64,000 bases of DNA from Aquimarina acroporae. Its GTDB lineage: Bacteria; Bacteroidota; Bacteroidia; Flavobacteriales; Flavobacteriaceae. Under the pieces are notes generated by a model, which did not search any database, had not been told where the DNA came from, and was given only the letters and a program-made list of their open reading frames with translations. Positions 25,994 to 34,586 of this stretch are shown in pieces (position 1 is the first letter of the stretch; each line of letters begins with the position of its first letter). The stretch lies in assembly GCF_023195925.1 (NCBI RefSeq), contig NZ_JALPRE010000009.1, forward strand, positions 62,001-126,000, read 5' to 3'. The translations under genes and the position numbers were made by a program.

Positions 25994-26209
25994 ATGAAGA
26001 TTCTTTTTATGAGAATCTTTTTTTTATATTTTTGTGCTTTATTTAGATTTATTAAAAATAATAAAGTGCATAGTTCAGATATTCCATCATTGTATTCTCC
26101 TTGTGTTGTTGCCGATTGCAGTGTGGCTTGTGGAGGAAAAAAGAAAAAATGTTGTAAGAAGTACAAGAAAAAGGGGAAAACAAATTGTAAAAGATGTCCT
26201 AAACTGTAG
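25994..26209 (+). CDS. Small Cys/Lys-rich secreted or membrane-tethered protein
   Basis: A 71-residue protein with a hydrophobic N-terminus (about 3-18) that could be a signal or anchor. The C-terminal half contains seven cysteines: PCVVADCSVAC, KKCC, TNCKRC. They lie in a strongly basic KKKYKKKGK context. I recognise no named family, although similar short CCKKYKKK proteins occur in related flavobacteria from memory. The spacing could support metal binding or disulfides. It follows ferritin by 25 bp, so both may share a transcript ending at the terminator at 26254-26280. Confidence 0.6.
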   Translation: MKILFMRIFFLYFCALFRFIKNNKVHSSDIPSLYSPCVVADCSVACGGKKKKCCKKYKKKGKTNCKRCPKL

Positions 26210-26253
26210 TAGTAACTAACATAACATATCATGGAAGCAGTTCCATTTTTGGC

Positions 26254-26280
26254 ACGGAGGTATTTTTACCTCCGTTTTTT
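26254..26280 (+). terminator. Terminator after the Cys/Lys-rich gene
   Basis: ACGGAGGTA (26254-26262) and TACCTCCGT (26267-26275) form a perfect 9-bp stem with a TTTT loop and a T-run behind it. It ends the ferritin/Cys-rich unit. Confidence 0.9.
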
Positions 26281-26366
26281 ATGGTTTAGTTTTAATATGT
26301 GGATAATATACCAGGGCAATAAGTAATGGGATAATTCATAATATTTATAGTATATTTAGTAGCGCT

Positions 26367-26807
26367 ATGAAAAAGATAATACCTACATTATTATTTATCC
26401 TAATGGGATTTCAATTGATAAGTGCCCAGGAATGGTTAAATGACTTCGAAATAGCTAAAAAAATTGCTGTAGAGAACGATAGACCTATAGTTCTTGTTTT
26501 TGCAGGATCAGATTGGTGTATACCTTGTATTAAACTGGAACGACAAATCTTGCACACCGAAGAATTTAAAACTTATGCAAAAGATCATTATGTTCTTCTA
26601 AAAGCGGATTTTCCAAGGAAAAGAAAAAATCAGTTACCGCAAGATATACAACGACAAAATGCTAGCTTGGCAGAGGAATATAATAGAAGTGGAGGATTCC
26701 CTATGGTTGTAGTGTTGGACAAAACAGGACAAAAACTGGGTGAGATAGGATATGAAAAAGTTACCCCCTCAGCCTACATAGAATCGCTAAACACTTTGAT
26801 AAAATAA
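26367..26807 (+). CDS. Periplasmic thioredoxin-family protein
   Basis: A 146-residue protein with a signal peptide (1-20, LISA before QEW) and a DUF255/thioredoxin_7-like fold. The active site is DWCIPC (C51, C54), preceded by PIVLVFAGS; the cis-Pro region is GGFPMVVVLD. It is the first gene of the thioredoxin-ApbE-DUF4266-DUF3570 cluster and probably reduces or handles thiols on partners in the periplasm; the partner is not known. Confidence 0.88.
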   Translation: MKKIIPTLLFILMGFQLISAQEWLNDFEIAKKIAVENDRPIVLVFAGSDWCIPCIKLERQILHTEEFKTYAKDHYVLLKADFPRKRKNQLPQDIQRQNASLAEEYNRSGGFPMVVVLDKTGQKLGEIGYEKVTPSAYIESLNTLIK

Positions 26808-26894
26808 TATAGTAAATACCTTTATATTGATTAGATATCTTGTGGGATGCGCAAAAACAACTCCTCATCTTCATTAAATTATAATATAGTACAA

Positions 26895-27875
26895 ATGAAA
26901 AAGACTTTTGTGGTTTTAATTTGTTTTGTATTTGGTCACCAAACTTTCTCACAGTCTATTTATAAACGTACACTTAAGTTAATGGGGAGTCGGTTCGATA
27001 TTACCGTAGTAGCAGAAGAAAAGGTAGTAGCAGAAGGTTTTATTAACGATGCCATAGTTGAGATTCAACGCATTGAACGGTTAATTTCCTCTTGGGATCC
27101 TTCTTCTCAAACATCTATGATTAATAGAAGTGCAGGAATTAAACCTGTGCAAGTAGATCCTGAACTTTTGAGCCTGATACAAAGAGCTATAGGTATTTCT
27201 AAACTAACCGATGGGGCATTTGATATTAGTTATGCATCTATGGATAAAATATGGAAATTTGATGGAAGTATGAAAAATATCCCCGAAGCAGATGTGATTA
27301 AAGCATCGGTTTCAAAAGTTGGTTTCCAAAATATTATTATCGATAAAGAAAAATCAACAGTATATTTATTAAATAAAGGTATGAAAATAGGCTTTGGAGC
27401 ATTAGGAAAAGGGTATGCAGCAGACCAGGCAAAAGAACTTTTAATAAACAAGGGAGTTCAGTCAGGAATTATAAATGCTTCTGGAGATATGAATACTTGG
27501 GGCAAACAGCCAGATGGAACAGATTGGAAAGTTGCCATTACTAATCCTTTGAATAAAGAAAATGCATTCGCATTATTACCTGTGGTAAATAAAGCTGTAG
27601 TTACTTCTGGCAATTACGAAAAATATGTAACTTTTAACGGGAAAAGATACTCGCATATTATTGATCCCAGAACAGGATACCCTGCTCAAGGTATTGTAAG
27701 TGCTACTGTTTTTGCTCCTAAAGCAGAATTAGCCGATGCGTTGGCTACATCGTTATTTGTTATGGGAAAAGAAGTTGGGGTCGATAGGGTAAATCAATTG
27801 CAAGGTATTGAATGTATTATTATAGATGAAAATGGAGATGTGTTTACCTCGGAAAATATAAAAATAGAAAACTAA
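26895..27875 (+). CDS. apbE: FAD:protein FMN transferase, ApbE-like
   Basis: A 326-residue exported enzyme. The ATG at 26895 gives a clean signal peptide (MKKTFVVLICFVFGHQTFSQ), so an upstream start at 26847 is disfavoured. ApbE transfers FMN from FAD to a Thr or Ser of a target protein, using Mg. Motifs include LMGSRFDITVV, ISSWDPSSQTSMINRSAG, FDISYASMDKIW, GFGALGKGYAAD, NASGDMNTWG and the terminal YSHIIDPRTGYPA, all typical. Neighbours suggest the flavinylated target is encoded in the same cluster. Confidence 0.93.
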   Translation: MKKTFVVLICFVFGHQTFSQSIYKRTLKLMGSRFDITVVAEEKVVAEGFINDAIVEIQRIERLISSWDPSSQTSMINRSAGIKPVQVDPELLSLIQRAIGISKLTDGAFDISYASMDKIWKFDGSMKNIPEADVIKASVSKVGFQNIIIDKEKSTVYLLNKGMKIGFGALGKGYAADQAKELLINKGVQSGIINASGDMNTWGKQPDGTDWKVAITNPLNKENAFALLPVVNKAVVTSGNYEKYVTFNGKRYSHIIDPRTGYPAQGIVSATVFAPKAELADALATSLFVMGKEVGVDRVNQLQGIECIIIDENGDVFTSENIKIEN

Positions 27876-27901
27876 TCTTTTGAATAGAAAAGAATATTGT
27901 C

Positions 27902-28117
27902 ATGAAATATAAATTGGTTTTATCTGCTGTAGTATTGTTTTCTTTACTTAGCTCTTGTGTAGTAGTGAAGGAGTATGAAAAAGTACAAATTAATGATCCT
28001 GATATGGAGTTGGCCTCAAAAAAATGTGACCGATTTGAAACTAATTTTCAAGCATACAGAGAATCGGCTGCAGGGGGTAACGGAGGAAGAACCGGAGGAG
28101 GTTGCGGTTGTAACTAA
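27902..28117 (+). CDS. DUF4266 lipoprotein
   Basis: A 71-residue lipoprotein with signal 1-18 (lipobox LLSSC) followed by the DUF4266 core YEKVQINDPDMEL and RFETNFQAYRESAAGG and a Gly-rich end with CGC. Function unknown. It is repeatedly found between ApbE and DUF3570 in Bacteroidota and Proteobacteria clusters, which suggests a role in assembling or anchoring the partner outer-membrane protein. It lies 26 bp behind apbE. Confidence 0.85.
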   Translation: MKYKLVLSAVVLFSLLSSCVVVKEYEKVQINDPDMELASKKCDRFETNFQAYRESAAGGNGGRTGGGCGCN

Positions 28118-28171
28118 TACAAATCGATATCAATTGCTACGGCTAAATATAAACCTATAAAATTTTATCTA

Positions 28172-29419
28172 TTGAAACTATTTTTCCTTCTTATTACGCT
28201 TTTCTCAACTGTTTTGATTTCTGCTCAGGGTGATAATCAAAAAGAAACCGAGCCTTATAAAAAAAGGGTTCTAGAAGCTACCGAAGTAGACTATCTTATG
28301 AGTTACTATACTCAGGACGGAGATAATGCAGCCGTTACAGGAGGATTAGGAACAGAAGAACTCAATGATATCACACCAACAATTGTAGTTTCTATTCCAT
28401 TAAATGATGATGATGTATTAACCATAGACGCCAGTGTATCCGCATATACCTCGGCCTCTTCTAGCAATGTTAATCCTTTTGATGGAAATGGATTGGCAAA
28501 TCCATTTGTAGAATCCTCGGGAGCTTCAGGAGATGACATCTTAACCACAATTACCGGAACCTACAGCCATAGTAGTGATGATCGTAACAAGATATGGTCT
28601 GCAAATGCATCTGTGGCTAACGAGTATGATTATTTCTCTATAGGTTTTGGAGGAAGTTATACGATGCTTTTCAATGAGAAAAACACCGAAGTTAGTATCA
28701 AAGGAAATGTTTTTTTAGATAACTGGAATGCTATTTATCCTTCAGAATTAAGAGATAATCCGGCGTTTACACCTTTTACCGATGAAACTAGAAATTCATA
28801 TTCTTTAGGGTTAGGGTTTTCTCAAATTTTATCAAAAAAAATGCAAGGATCAATAGCGGTAGATATCATTCAACAAGAAGGACTATTATCAACACCTTTT
28901 CAACGAGTACTATTTTCTGATATTGCCGATGTGGTTGTGCAAGAATTTACACTAGGTGATGATGTTGAGCGTTTGCCAGATTCACGGTCAAAAATCGCGA
29001 TTGGAGGTAGGTTACATTATTATGTGAATGAAATACTTGCGATACGTACCTTTTACAGATGGTATGTTGATGATTGGGGTATAAATTCGCATACAGCCAG
29101 TGTAGAAATACCAATTAAAATATCTGATAAGTTTACAATATACCCTAGTTACCGTTTCTATATGCAAACTGCAGCCGATTATTTTGAACCTTTTAATGAG
29201 CATTTATCTACAGAGGAGTTTTATACTTCAGACTTTGATTTGTCAGATTTTAATGCGAATCAATATGGCTTTGGAGTTAGTTATACCGATATCTTTACAA
29301 AAATGAATCTTTGGAAATTTGGTTTAAAAAGTATAGACCTCAGATTTCGCCAGTATGAACGTAATTCTGGACTAAGTGCAAGTTTGTTTTCTGGAGGTTT
29401 AAGTTTTGTTATGCAATAG
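28172..29419 (+). CDS. DUF3570 outer-membrane barrel-like protein
   Basis: A 415-residue protein. The start is TTG at 28172, because the following MKLFFLLITLFSTVLISAQ is a good signal peptide and no in-frame ATG precedes it. The mature protein begins with the conserved VDYLMSYYTQDGDNAAVTGG (about 39-58) and IDASVSAYTSASSSNVNPFD segments, followed by beta-rich strands ending in an aromatic-containing terminus (LSFVMQ). SGAS at 116-119 is a candidate ApbE flavinylation-type motif. It completes the thioredoxin-ApbE-DUF4266 cluster and is probably an outer-membrane component. Confidence 0.85.
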   Translation: MKLFFLLITLFSTVLISAQGDNQKETEPYKKRVLEATEVDYLMSYYTQDGDNAAVTGGLGTEELNDITPTIVVSIPLNDDDVLTIDASVSAYTSASSSNVNPFDGNGLANPFVESSGASGDDILTTITGTYSHSSDDRNKIWSANASVANEYDYFSIGFGGSYTMLFNEKNTEVSIKGNVFLDNWNAIYPSELRDNPAFTPFTDETRNSYSLGLGFSQILSKKMQGSIAVDIIQQEGLLSTPFQRVLFSDIADVVVQEFTLGDDVERLPDSRSKIAIGGRLHYYVNEILAIRTFYRWYVDDWGINSHTASVEIPIKISDKFTIYPSYRFYMQTAADYFEPFNEHLSTEEFYTSDFDLSDFNANQYGFGVSYTDIFTKMNLWKFGLKSIDLRFRQYERNSGLSASLFSGGLSFVMQ

Positions 29420-29489
29420 TAAGCAAGTTTTGGGTTTTACAAGATGAGACTTACCTATACATTTATATTGTTTTTAAAGTAATATAAAG

Positions 29490-30335
29490 ATGACATCGCA
29501 AGAAGAAGTTAATTACAATCGTATTGCCGAAGCGATTACTTATATCAAAGAAAATTTTAAAGATCAGCCTGCACTCGAAGAGGTAGCAGAAAAGGTTCAT
29601 ATAAGTTCATTTCATTTTCAACGATTGTTTACGAATTGGGCAGGAGTAAGTCCTAAAAAGTTTTTACAATATACCAGCGTTGAATATGCAAAGGAAATTC
29701 TTAAGAATCAAGAAACTACTTTGTTTGATGCTGCCTATGAAACAGGTCTATCAGGAACAGGGAGACTCCATGATTTATTTGTTAAAATAGAAGGAATGAC
29801 CCCCGGTGAGTATAAAAATGAAGGCAAAAGTCTATGTATCAATTATAGTTTTGCCGAGACTCCTTTCGGGAAAGTAATTGTAGCATCAACAAAAAAGGGA
29901 ATTTGTCATATGGCATTTGTAAAAATCGAAGCAGAGGCATTTTTAAATTTACAAGGTCAATTTCCAAAAGCAGAATTCATTCAGTTGGTTGATAAGGTTC
30001 AACAAAGTGCATTACAGATTTTTACAAAAGATTGGAAAAACCTTGATGAAATTAAATTACATCTTCGAGGTACAGATTTTCAGTTAAAAGTATGGAATGC
30101 TTTATTAAAAATTCCAAAGGGAGCTTTAACTACTTATAGCACTATTGCAGAACATATTCATAATCCCAAAGCGTTAAGAGCGGTTGGAACTGCCGTTGGG
30201 AATAATCCCGTAGCCTTTTTGATTCCTTGTCATCGAGTAATAAAATCTAATGGTGATTTTGGGCAATATCATTGGGGAGAAGTACGTAAAACCGCCATGA
30301 TTGGTTGGGAGGCTTGCAACAATAAAGTTGGTTGA
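29490..30335 (+). CDS. Ada-like AraC regulator fused to methylated-DNA-protein cysteine methyltransferase
   Basis: A 281-residue bifunctional protein. The N-terminal AraC helix-turn-helix pair (about 12-108, LEEVAEKVHISSFHFQRLF and AAYETGLSGTGRLHDLF) is followed by the ribonuclease-like domain (115-190) and the MGMT domain (195-280). The latter has catalytic PCHRVI (C247), the RAVG arginine finger (R230) and PKGALTTYS. It repairs O6-methylguanine by suicide methyl transfer and may control an adaptive response. The N-terminal zinc-Cys phosphotriester domain of E. coli Ada is absent. Confidence 0.92.
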   Translation: MTSQEEVNYNRIAEAITYIKENFKDQPALEEVAEKVHISSFHFQRLFTNWAGVSPKKFLQYTSVEYAKEILKNQETTLFDAAYETGLSGTGRLHDLFVKIEGMTPGEYKNEGKSLCINYSFAETPFGKVIVASTKKGICHMAFVKIEAEAFLNLQGQFPKAEFIQLVDKVQQSALQIFTKDWKNLDEIKLHLRGTDFQLKVWNALLKIPKGALTTYSTIAEHIHNPKALRAVGTAVGNNPVAFLIPCHRVIKSNGDFGQYHWGEVRKTAMIGWEACNNKVG

Positions 30336-30401
30336 GCAAGTTTTGGGTGGTATAACCCATATGTCGAATGCATCTTTGTGTAAATATTTAAAACTGTAAA
30401 G

Positions 30402-30884
30402 ATGAATACGTTTAAGATAGTACCAATAACAGAAAAGTTTGCATCAAAAATCAGAAATACCAAAAGAGATAATTTCAACAATGAAGTAATAGAAGAGGTT
30501 GCTACAGGATATGGACCTTGTAGAGTTTCTCTGCAACCGTTTGTGCCCGGTAAAGATATTCGACTGTTATTAAGTCATAGTCCTTTCGATATCAATAATT
30601 CGTTTAATCAACCAGGGCCTGTTTTTATTCATAAAAAAGAAGTTAGACCATACCAGGATATTCATAGATTTCCTAAAGAAATAAAAGCAGATAAGAAAAA
30701 CTTTCCTTTATCACTTATAGGGTATAGTAATGATCAAAAAATGATGATTACTGAGTTGGTAGGAGAACGGGATGTAGATCAATTAATTTCTGAAATCTTT
30801 GAAGAAAATCCTATGGTAGCATATTTACATGCTAGAAATTCTGAAGCGTGTTGTTTTATATGCAAGATTGAAAGAGTTAATTAG
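30402..30884 (+). CDS. DUF1203 protein
   Basis: A 160-residue cytoplasmic protein matching DUF1203: GYGPCRVSLQPFVPGKDIRLLL (about 36-57), FNQPGPVFIHKKEVRPY and the C-terminal VAYLHARNSEACCFICKIERV. Function unknown. The conserved Cys and His residues hint at metal binding or enzymatic activity but nothing is established. It lies 66 bp behind the Ada-like gene and ahead of a terminator, so it could be part of the same transcript. Confidence 0.8.
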   Translation: MNTFKIVPITEKFASKIRNTKRDNFNNEVIEEVATGYGPCRVSLQPFVPGKDIRLLLSHSPFDINNSFNQPGPVFIHKKEVRPYQDIHRFPKEIKADKKNFPLSLIGYSNDQKMMITELVGERDVDQLISEIFEENPMVAYLHARNSEACCFICKIERVN

Positions 30885-30904
30885 TAGAGTAGCCATTCTA
30901 TATT

Positions 30905-30940
30905 GAAAAAGGAGATACAGTAAAATGTATCCCCTTTTCG
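30905..30940 (+). terminator. Terminator after DUF1203
   Basis: GAAAAAGGAGATACA (30905-30919) pairs with TGTATCCCCTTTTC (30926-30939) with one mismatch. The stem includes its own T-run and ends the preceding gene. Confidence 0.7.
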
Positions 30941-31183
30941 CCATTTACGTTATAGATAAGTTATGGGTGTTTATAATAAAAACGCATTAAAAGAGGAATA
31001 CCCTACCCATAAAGTGAAAAAATTGAAATATTTTTTTGTCCATTGTAGATCTAAGATGTTACAAAGATTTTGAAAAAGCTGTTTTCATGTTTGTAAGAGG
31101 TAATTACTAAATATTTACAGCCTTTAGAATAGGGAAATATCATAAAAAGTGTTAATTTAGATTTGTTTTAAATACCATCGCTT

Positions 31184-31558
31184 ATGTACTCGAAATTAAT
31201 ATTTACTGCTCTGTTGTTTTCATTTTGTTCGGTATACGGGATTGAGGGTACAACCAAAATCACTTCTAATTTTAGTCTAGCTTTTCATCAAGATAATCCC
31301 AAAAAATTAGTGGGTAAGTGGATTATGGATGGAGATGAGGAAACATATATAGAACTTAAGTCTGATGGTACTGTTGTTGAAAAATCTATCGGGGAGCCCT
31401 TAGAACGTTTTTGGTCTGTTAAAGATGATAAACTCTGTCTAAAAGCAACCTTAGAAAATGGAGGAACAGAAATGTGCCTTGATTTTGTGCTCAAAGAGGA
31501 CGCTCTTACTTTAGTGATGGATGATATGAAGCTGCCATATACTAGATTTAAAGGCTAA
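31184..31558 (+). CDS. Small exported lipocalin-like protein
   Basis: A 124-residue protein with a signal peptide (1-19). The mature part has the opening KLVGKWIMDGDEETYIELKSDGTV (about 42-65), typical of bacterial lipocalin-like domains where a GKW motif starts a beta-barrel, followed by short strands FWSVKDDKLCLKA and FVLKEDALTLVM. The ligand is unknown and the assignment to a particular family is loose. It stands alone, with about 300 bp on each side that carry no other gene. Confidence 0.6.
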   Translation: MYSKLIFTALLFSFCSVYGIEGTTKITSNFSLAFHQDNPKKLVGKWIMDGDEETYIELKSDGTVVEKSIGEPLERFWSVKDDKLCLKATLENGGTEMCLDFVLKEDALTLVMDDMKLPYTRFKG

Positions 31559-31785
31559 TATATTTTCTGGATTTACTTCATATAAAAACATCTGCAAGCA
31601 TCCATCTACTTTATTGGTGCTTTGAAACGAAATCCTAACGTAAAATAACAAAAATGGGCTAATACATCTATAATATTTAAGGTGTGTTTGATTTAGCAAA
31701 AACTGTTTGTCTTCTTTTTTTCTGGGTGTATAGCGGTATCGATAGAATATTTATTTCATAAAAAATTAATATTTTTTCACAGTGC

Positions 31786-31814
31786 TGTCCAAATATGGAA
31801 AACATGTTCGTCAT
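31786..31814 (+). promoter_or_regulatory. Candidate ECF42-type promoter
   Basis: TGTCCA (31786-31791), 17 bp, then CGTCAT (31809-31814), 38 bp before the first YCII gene. This resembles promoter motifs I recall for ECF42 sigma factors (TGTCGA and CGTC), and an ECF42-type sigma factor is encoded at the end of the same unit. Autoregulation is therefore plausible but inferred. Confidence 0.45.
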
Positions 31815-31851
31815 GCATGTGTAAAAAATAATCTAATTAAAAATAAACAAC

Positions 31852-32199
31852 ATGAAAGAATTTATGTTTCTCTTTAAGGGAGGAGACGAAGTATGGGATA
31901 CAAAGTCTCCAGAAGAACAACAAGAACACATGCAAAAATGGCAAGAGTGGATTGGTAAAATTGCAGAACAGGATAAATTTGTAGGAGGAGAGCGTTTAAA
32001 ATCGGAAGGAAGTAGTGTTACTGATAGAGGTAAAAGTGTAATCGATAGGCCTCTTACAGAAGGAAAAGAACTAGTTGGAGGATATTTAAGAGTAAAAGCA
32101 GATTCTCTTAAAGAAGCTACCGAAATGGCCAAAGGCTGCCCAGGTTTTGAATGGGATGTTGTGGTTGTTGAGGTTCGTGAAATATGGCCCGAAGATTAG
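31852..32199 (+). CDS. YCII-related (DGPF) protein 1
   Basis: A 115-residue small cytoplasmic alpha/beta-barrel protein of the YCII/DGPF type: MKEFMFLFKGGDE start, HMQKWQEWIGKIAEQDKFVGGERL (38-61) and DRPLTEGKELVGGYLRVKADSLKEATEMAKGCP (about 61-93, given here as a landmark). Biochemical function unknown; the family is strongly linked to ECF42 sigma factors. It is the first of two paralogues here, and the sigma-factor gene follows them. Confidence 0.88.
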   Translation: MKEFMFLFKGGDEVWDTKSPEEQQEHMQKWQEWIGKIAEQDKFVGGERLKSEGSSVTDRGKSVIDRPLTEGKELVGGYLRVKADSLKEATEMAKGCPGFEWDVVVVEVREIWPED

Positions 32200-32257
32200 A
32201 AATGTATCAATAGGTTACATTTTTAATGATTTGAAGTTGAATTTAAATAAATAAAAC

Positions 32258-32599
32258 ATGAAAGAATTTTTATACATAATTCGGGGAGGACAAGAGCTTT
32301 ATATGAATAATTCCCCTCAAGAAATGCAAGATCATATGGAAGATTGGCAACAATGGATGAATACTTTAGCTAAAAATGGTAAATTGGTTGGAGGGCAACC
32401 TTTAATGAATGAAGGAAAAACACTTATAGATTTTGGAAAAAAAACTATAGATCGTCCTTTGGCAGAAGGAAAAGAATTGGTTGGAGGGTATTTGTTGGTG
32501 AAAGCGACATCTTTAAGTGAAGCTGCAGAGATAGCTAAAGATTGTCCTAGTACCATATATGATTGTAGCATAGAAATAAGAGAGATTAGCCCTATGTAA
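32258..32599 (+). CDS. YCII-related (DGPF) protein 2
   Basis: A 113-residue paralogue of the neighbour at 31852, sharing the same plan: MKEFLYIIRGGQE, QQWMNTLAKNGKLVGGQPL, DRPLAEGKELVGGYLLVKA and the closing IEIREISPM. The two appear to be a tandem duplication that has diverged. It ends 11 bp before the sigma-factor start, so the three genes form one operon. No signal peptide. Confidence 0.88.
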   Translation: MKEFLYIIRGGQELYMNNSPQEMQDHMEDWQQWMNTLAKNGKLVGGQPLMNEGKTLIDFGKKTIDRPLAEGKELVGGYLLVKATSLSEAAEIAKDCPSTIYDCSIEIREISPM

Positions 32600-32610
32600 T
32601 ACCTGTATTT

Positions 32611-33888
32611 TTGGAAGAAAACAGACACATAAATAATACGGTAAATCATATTTTCAGACAAGAGTCAGGAAAAATGGTTGCCGTATTAATTAAGATATTT
32701 GGAACCGAAAATATTGAGTTAGCCGAAGACGTAGTACAAGATGCTTTGATAAAGGCATTAGAAACCTGGAAGTATAGAGGTATACCCGATAACCCCAAAG
32801 CTTGGTTGTACAAAACCGCGCGCAACCGAGCCATAGATGTTATAAGACGTAATAAATATAGTAAACTTATCGATTTCTCAGATCCAGAAAAACAGCTTTT
32901 AACTTCTAGTTATACTCTTTCTGCTACAATGGATAAGTTTTGGAAAGAAGATAATATAAAAGATGACTTTTTAGGTATGATGTTCGCTTGTTGTCATCCT
33001 AAAATATCTCAGGAAAATCAAATAACCTTTATTCTAAAATCCTTATGCGGATTTAGTACAAAAGAAGTTGCCAAGTCTTTCCTTACTAGTGAAGATACTA
33101 TTTCTAAACGTTTATATAGAACCAAAGAATATTTTCGTAAAAACAAAATACGTCCAGTTATTCCAGATTCGAATAAGATAGAAGAGAGAATTCATACAGT
33201 TTTGAGCACGATTTACCTGATGTTTAATGAAGGGTATAATTCTACTCATGATGATGATTTAATACGTAAAGATTTAATATCTCAAGCTATATTTCTTTGT
33301 AAATCCCTATTATCAACAAAAAAAACAGAGTTGCCCGAAGTTTACGCGTTGATGGCCCTAATGTGTTTTCATGCAGCTAGAATTGAAAGTCGTATTTCTA
33401 AAACAGGAGATTTAATACTATTAGATAGACAAGATCGATCTCAATGGAATCTTGCATTAATACACTCTGGTAGGATAAACCTGAACAAATCTTCCTTTGG
33501 AGATAGACTAACTTCATATCATCTAGAAGCCGCAATCGCCTATGAGCATTGTAAAGCTAAACAATATGAGGGCACCAATTGGGGTAAAATATTGGAATAT
33601 TACAATTTGTTACTAAAAATCAATCATGATCCCATTATTGTTTTGAATCGTTGTTTAGTCGTTTTAAAGTTAGAGGGACCAAAAAAAGCTTTACAAGCCA
33701 TTGAGGAAATTAAAGATGATAAGCAATTACAAAAGTATTACCTGTATCATTCAATTATTGGGGAAATTTATATGCAAATCGAGAAATTAGATACTGCAAT
33801 AATTTGTTTTCAAAAAGCGATAAAACTTACTCAATCTAAACATGAAAAAAGGTTTTTACAATCCAAAATAGATCAAATTTGTCTATAA
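32611..33888 (+). CDS. ECF42-type RNA polymerase sigma factor with helical C-terminal extension
   Basis: A 425-residue extracytoplasmic-function sigma factor. The start is TTG at 32611, as no upstream in-frame ATG exists and later Met codons would truncate region 2. Region 2 contains AEDVVQDALIKALETWKYRG and AWLYKTARNRAIDVIRR; region 4 contains CGFSTKEVAKSFLTSEDTISKRL. About 230 further residues form a TPR/SnoaL-free helical extension (ILSTIYLMFNEGYNSTHDDD-like segment near 195-215, and later repeats), as in ECF42. In that group the extension regulates activity without an anti-sigma factor. YCII genes upstream are the usual partners. Confidence 0.9.
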   Translation: MEENRHINNTVNHIFRQESGKMVAVLIKIFGTENIELAEDVVQDALIKALETWKYRGIPDNPKAWLYKTARNRAIDVIRRNKYSKLIDFSDPEKQLLTSSYTLSATMDKFWKEDNIKDDFLGMMFACCHPKISQENQITFILKSLCGFSTKEVAKSFLTSEDTISKRLYRTKEYFRKNKIRPVIPDSNKIEERIHTVLSTIYLMFNEGYNSTHDDDLIRKDLISQAIFLCKSLLSTKKTELPEVYALMALMCFHAARIESRISKTGDLILLDRQDRSQWNLALIHSGRINLNKSSFGDRLTSYHLEAAIAYEHCKAKQYEGTNWGKILEYYNLLLKINHDPIIVLNRCLVVLKLEGPKKALQAIEEIKDDKQLQKYYLYHSIIGEIYMQIEKLDTAIICFQKAIKLTQSKHEKRFLQSKIDQICL

Positions 33889-34124
33889 ATTCTCATAGAA
33901 GTTCTATTTCATGAAAATAGGGGTAAAAACCCCTACAATATGTGAGGAAAACCGTATAGATTTGAGGTAATAAATACTTATGTTAGCACTTGAATACAGT
34001 TTGACAAAAAAATAAGGTTTGTAAGTTAGGAATTATATCCCCTTTTAATTTGAAAGTTAAGAGTACTACTAGCTAATAGATATATTCAGCTACCAACTTA
34101 CTTTACCTAAAGTGATTACCCAGA

Positions 34125-34586
34125 ATGAAAACTCTGTTGTTGGCAATGATAAATGGATTACTAAAAGCTAAAGAAAATCGGACAAAAAGAACGGATAAAA
34201 TATTTCTTTCATCTTCAGATTCAGTATCTGGAAGAACTCTAATGATAGAAGAAGATGAATATAATGTTTTAGTTTATGTGCTTGAGCCTGATAATGCAGG
34301 AATAGATTTTATTAGCTTCCTTTGTACAGTAATCTATCCTAAATCTTATAACGCCGATTCTTCCGAGTTAGATGCAGATGCTTCTTTATTACCACGCGAT
34401 TATATTAGTTCATTCGGGTTTATAATGAATTTAAAGAAGAAAGACCTCACTATTCATTGGCAGAGAGATTATGTTTCTATTCTTATAAAGGATAAAGTCT
34501 TTATGATTTTGGATCTTGCTGCAAAGGTGGGATATTCCAAAGGGCTTTTAAAGGCTTGTAAATATGGAAAGCCATTAGAGGAATAA
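34125..34586 (+). CDS. Hypothetical cytoplasmic protein
   Basis: A 153-residue protein that I do not recognise. It is predicted soluble, with no signal peptide. The N-terminus is basic (KAKENRTKRTDKIF), the middle has hydrophobic strands (YNVLVYVLEPDNAGIDFISFLCTVIYP, in part) and the C-terminus contains VSILIKDKVFMILDLAAKVGYSKGLLKAC. It is followed by a 15-bp perfect hairpin at 34636-34668 and is not obviously linked to its neighbours. Start chosen as the first ATG of the frame. Confidence 0.5.
   Translation: MKTLLLAMINGLLKAKENRTKRTDKIFLSSSDSVSGRTLMIEEDEYNVLVYVLEPDNAGIDFISFLCTVIYPKSYNADSSELDADASLLPRDYISSFGFIMNLKKKDLTIHWQRDYVSILIKDKVFMILDLAAKVGYSKGLLKACKYGKPLEE

Noticed and set aside
33918..33935. 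TAGGGGT/ACCCCTA hairpin after the ECF42 gene
   Set aside because: It could mark a transcript end, but there is no T-run and it is only 7 bp, so it was not listed as a terminator.
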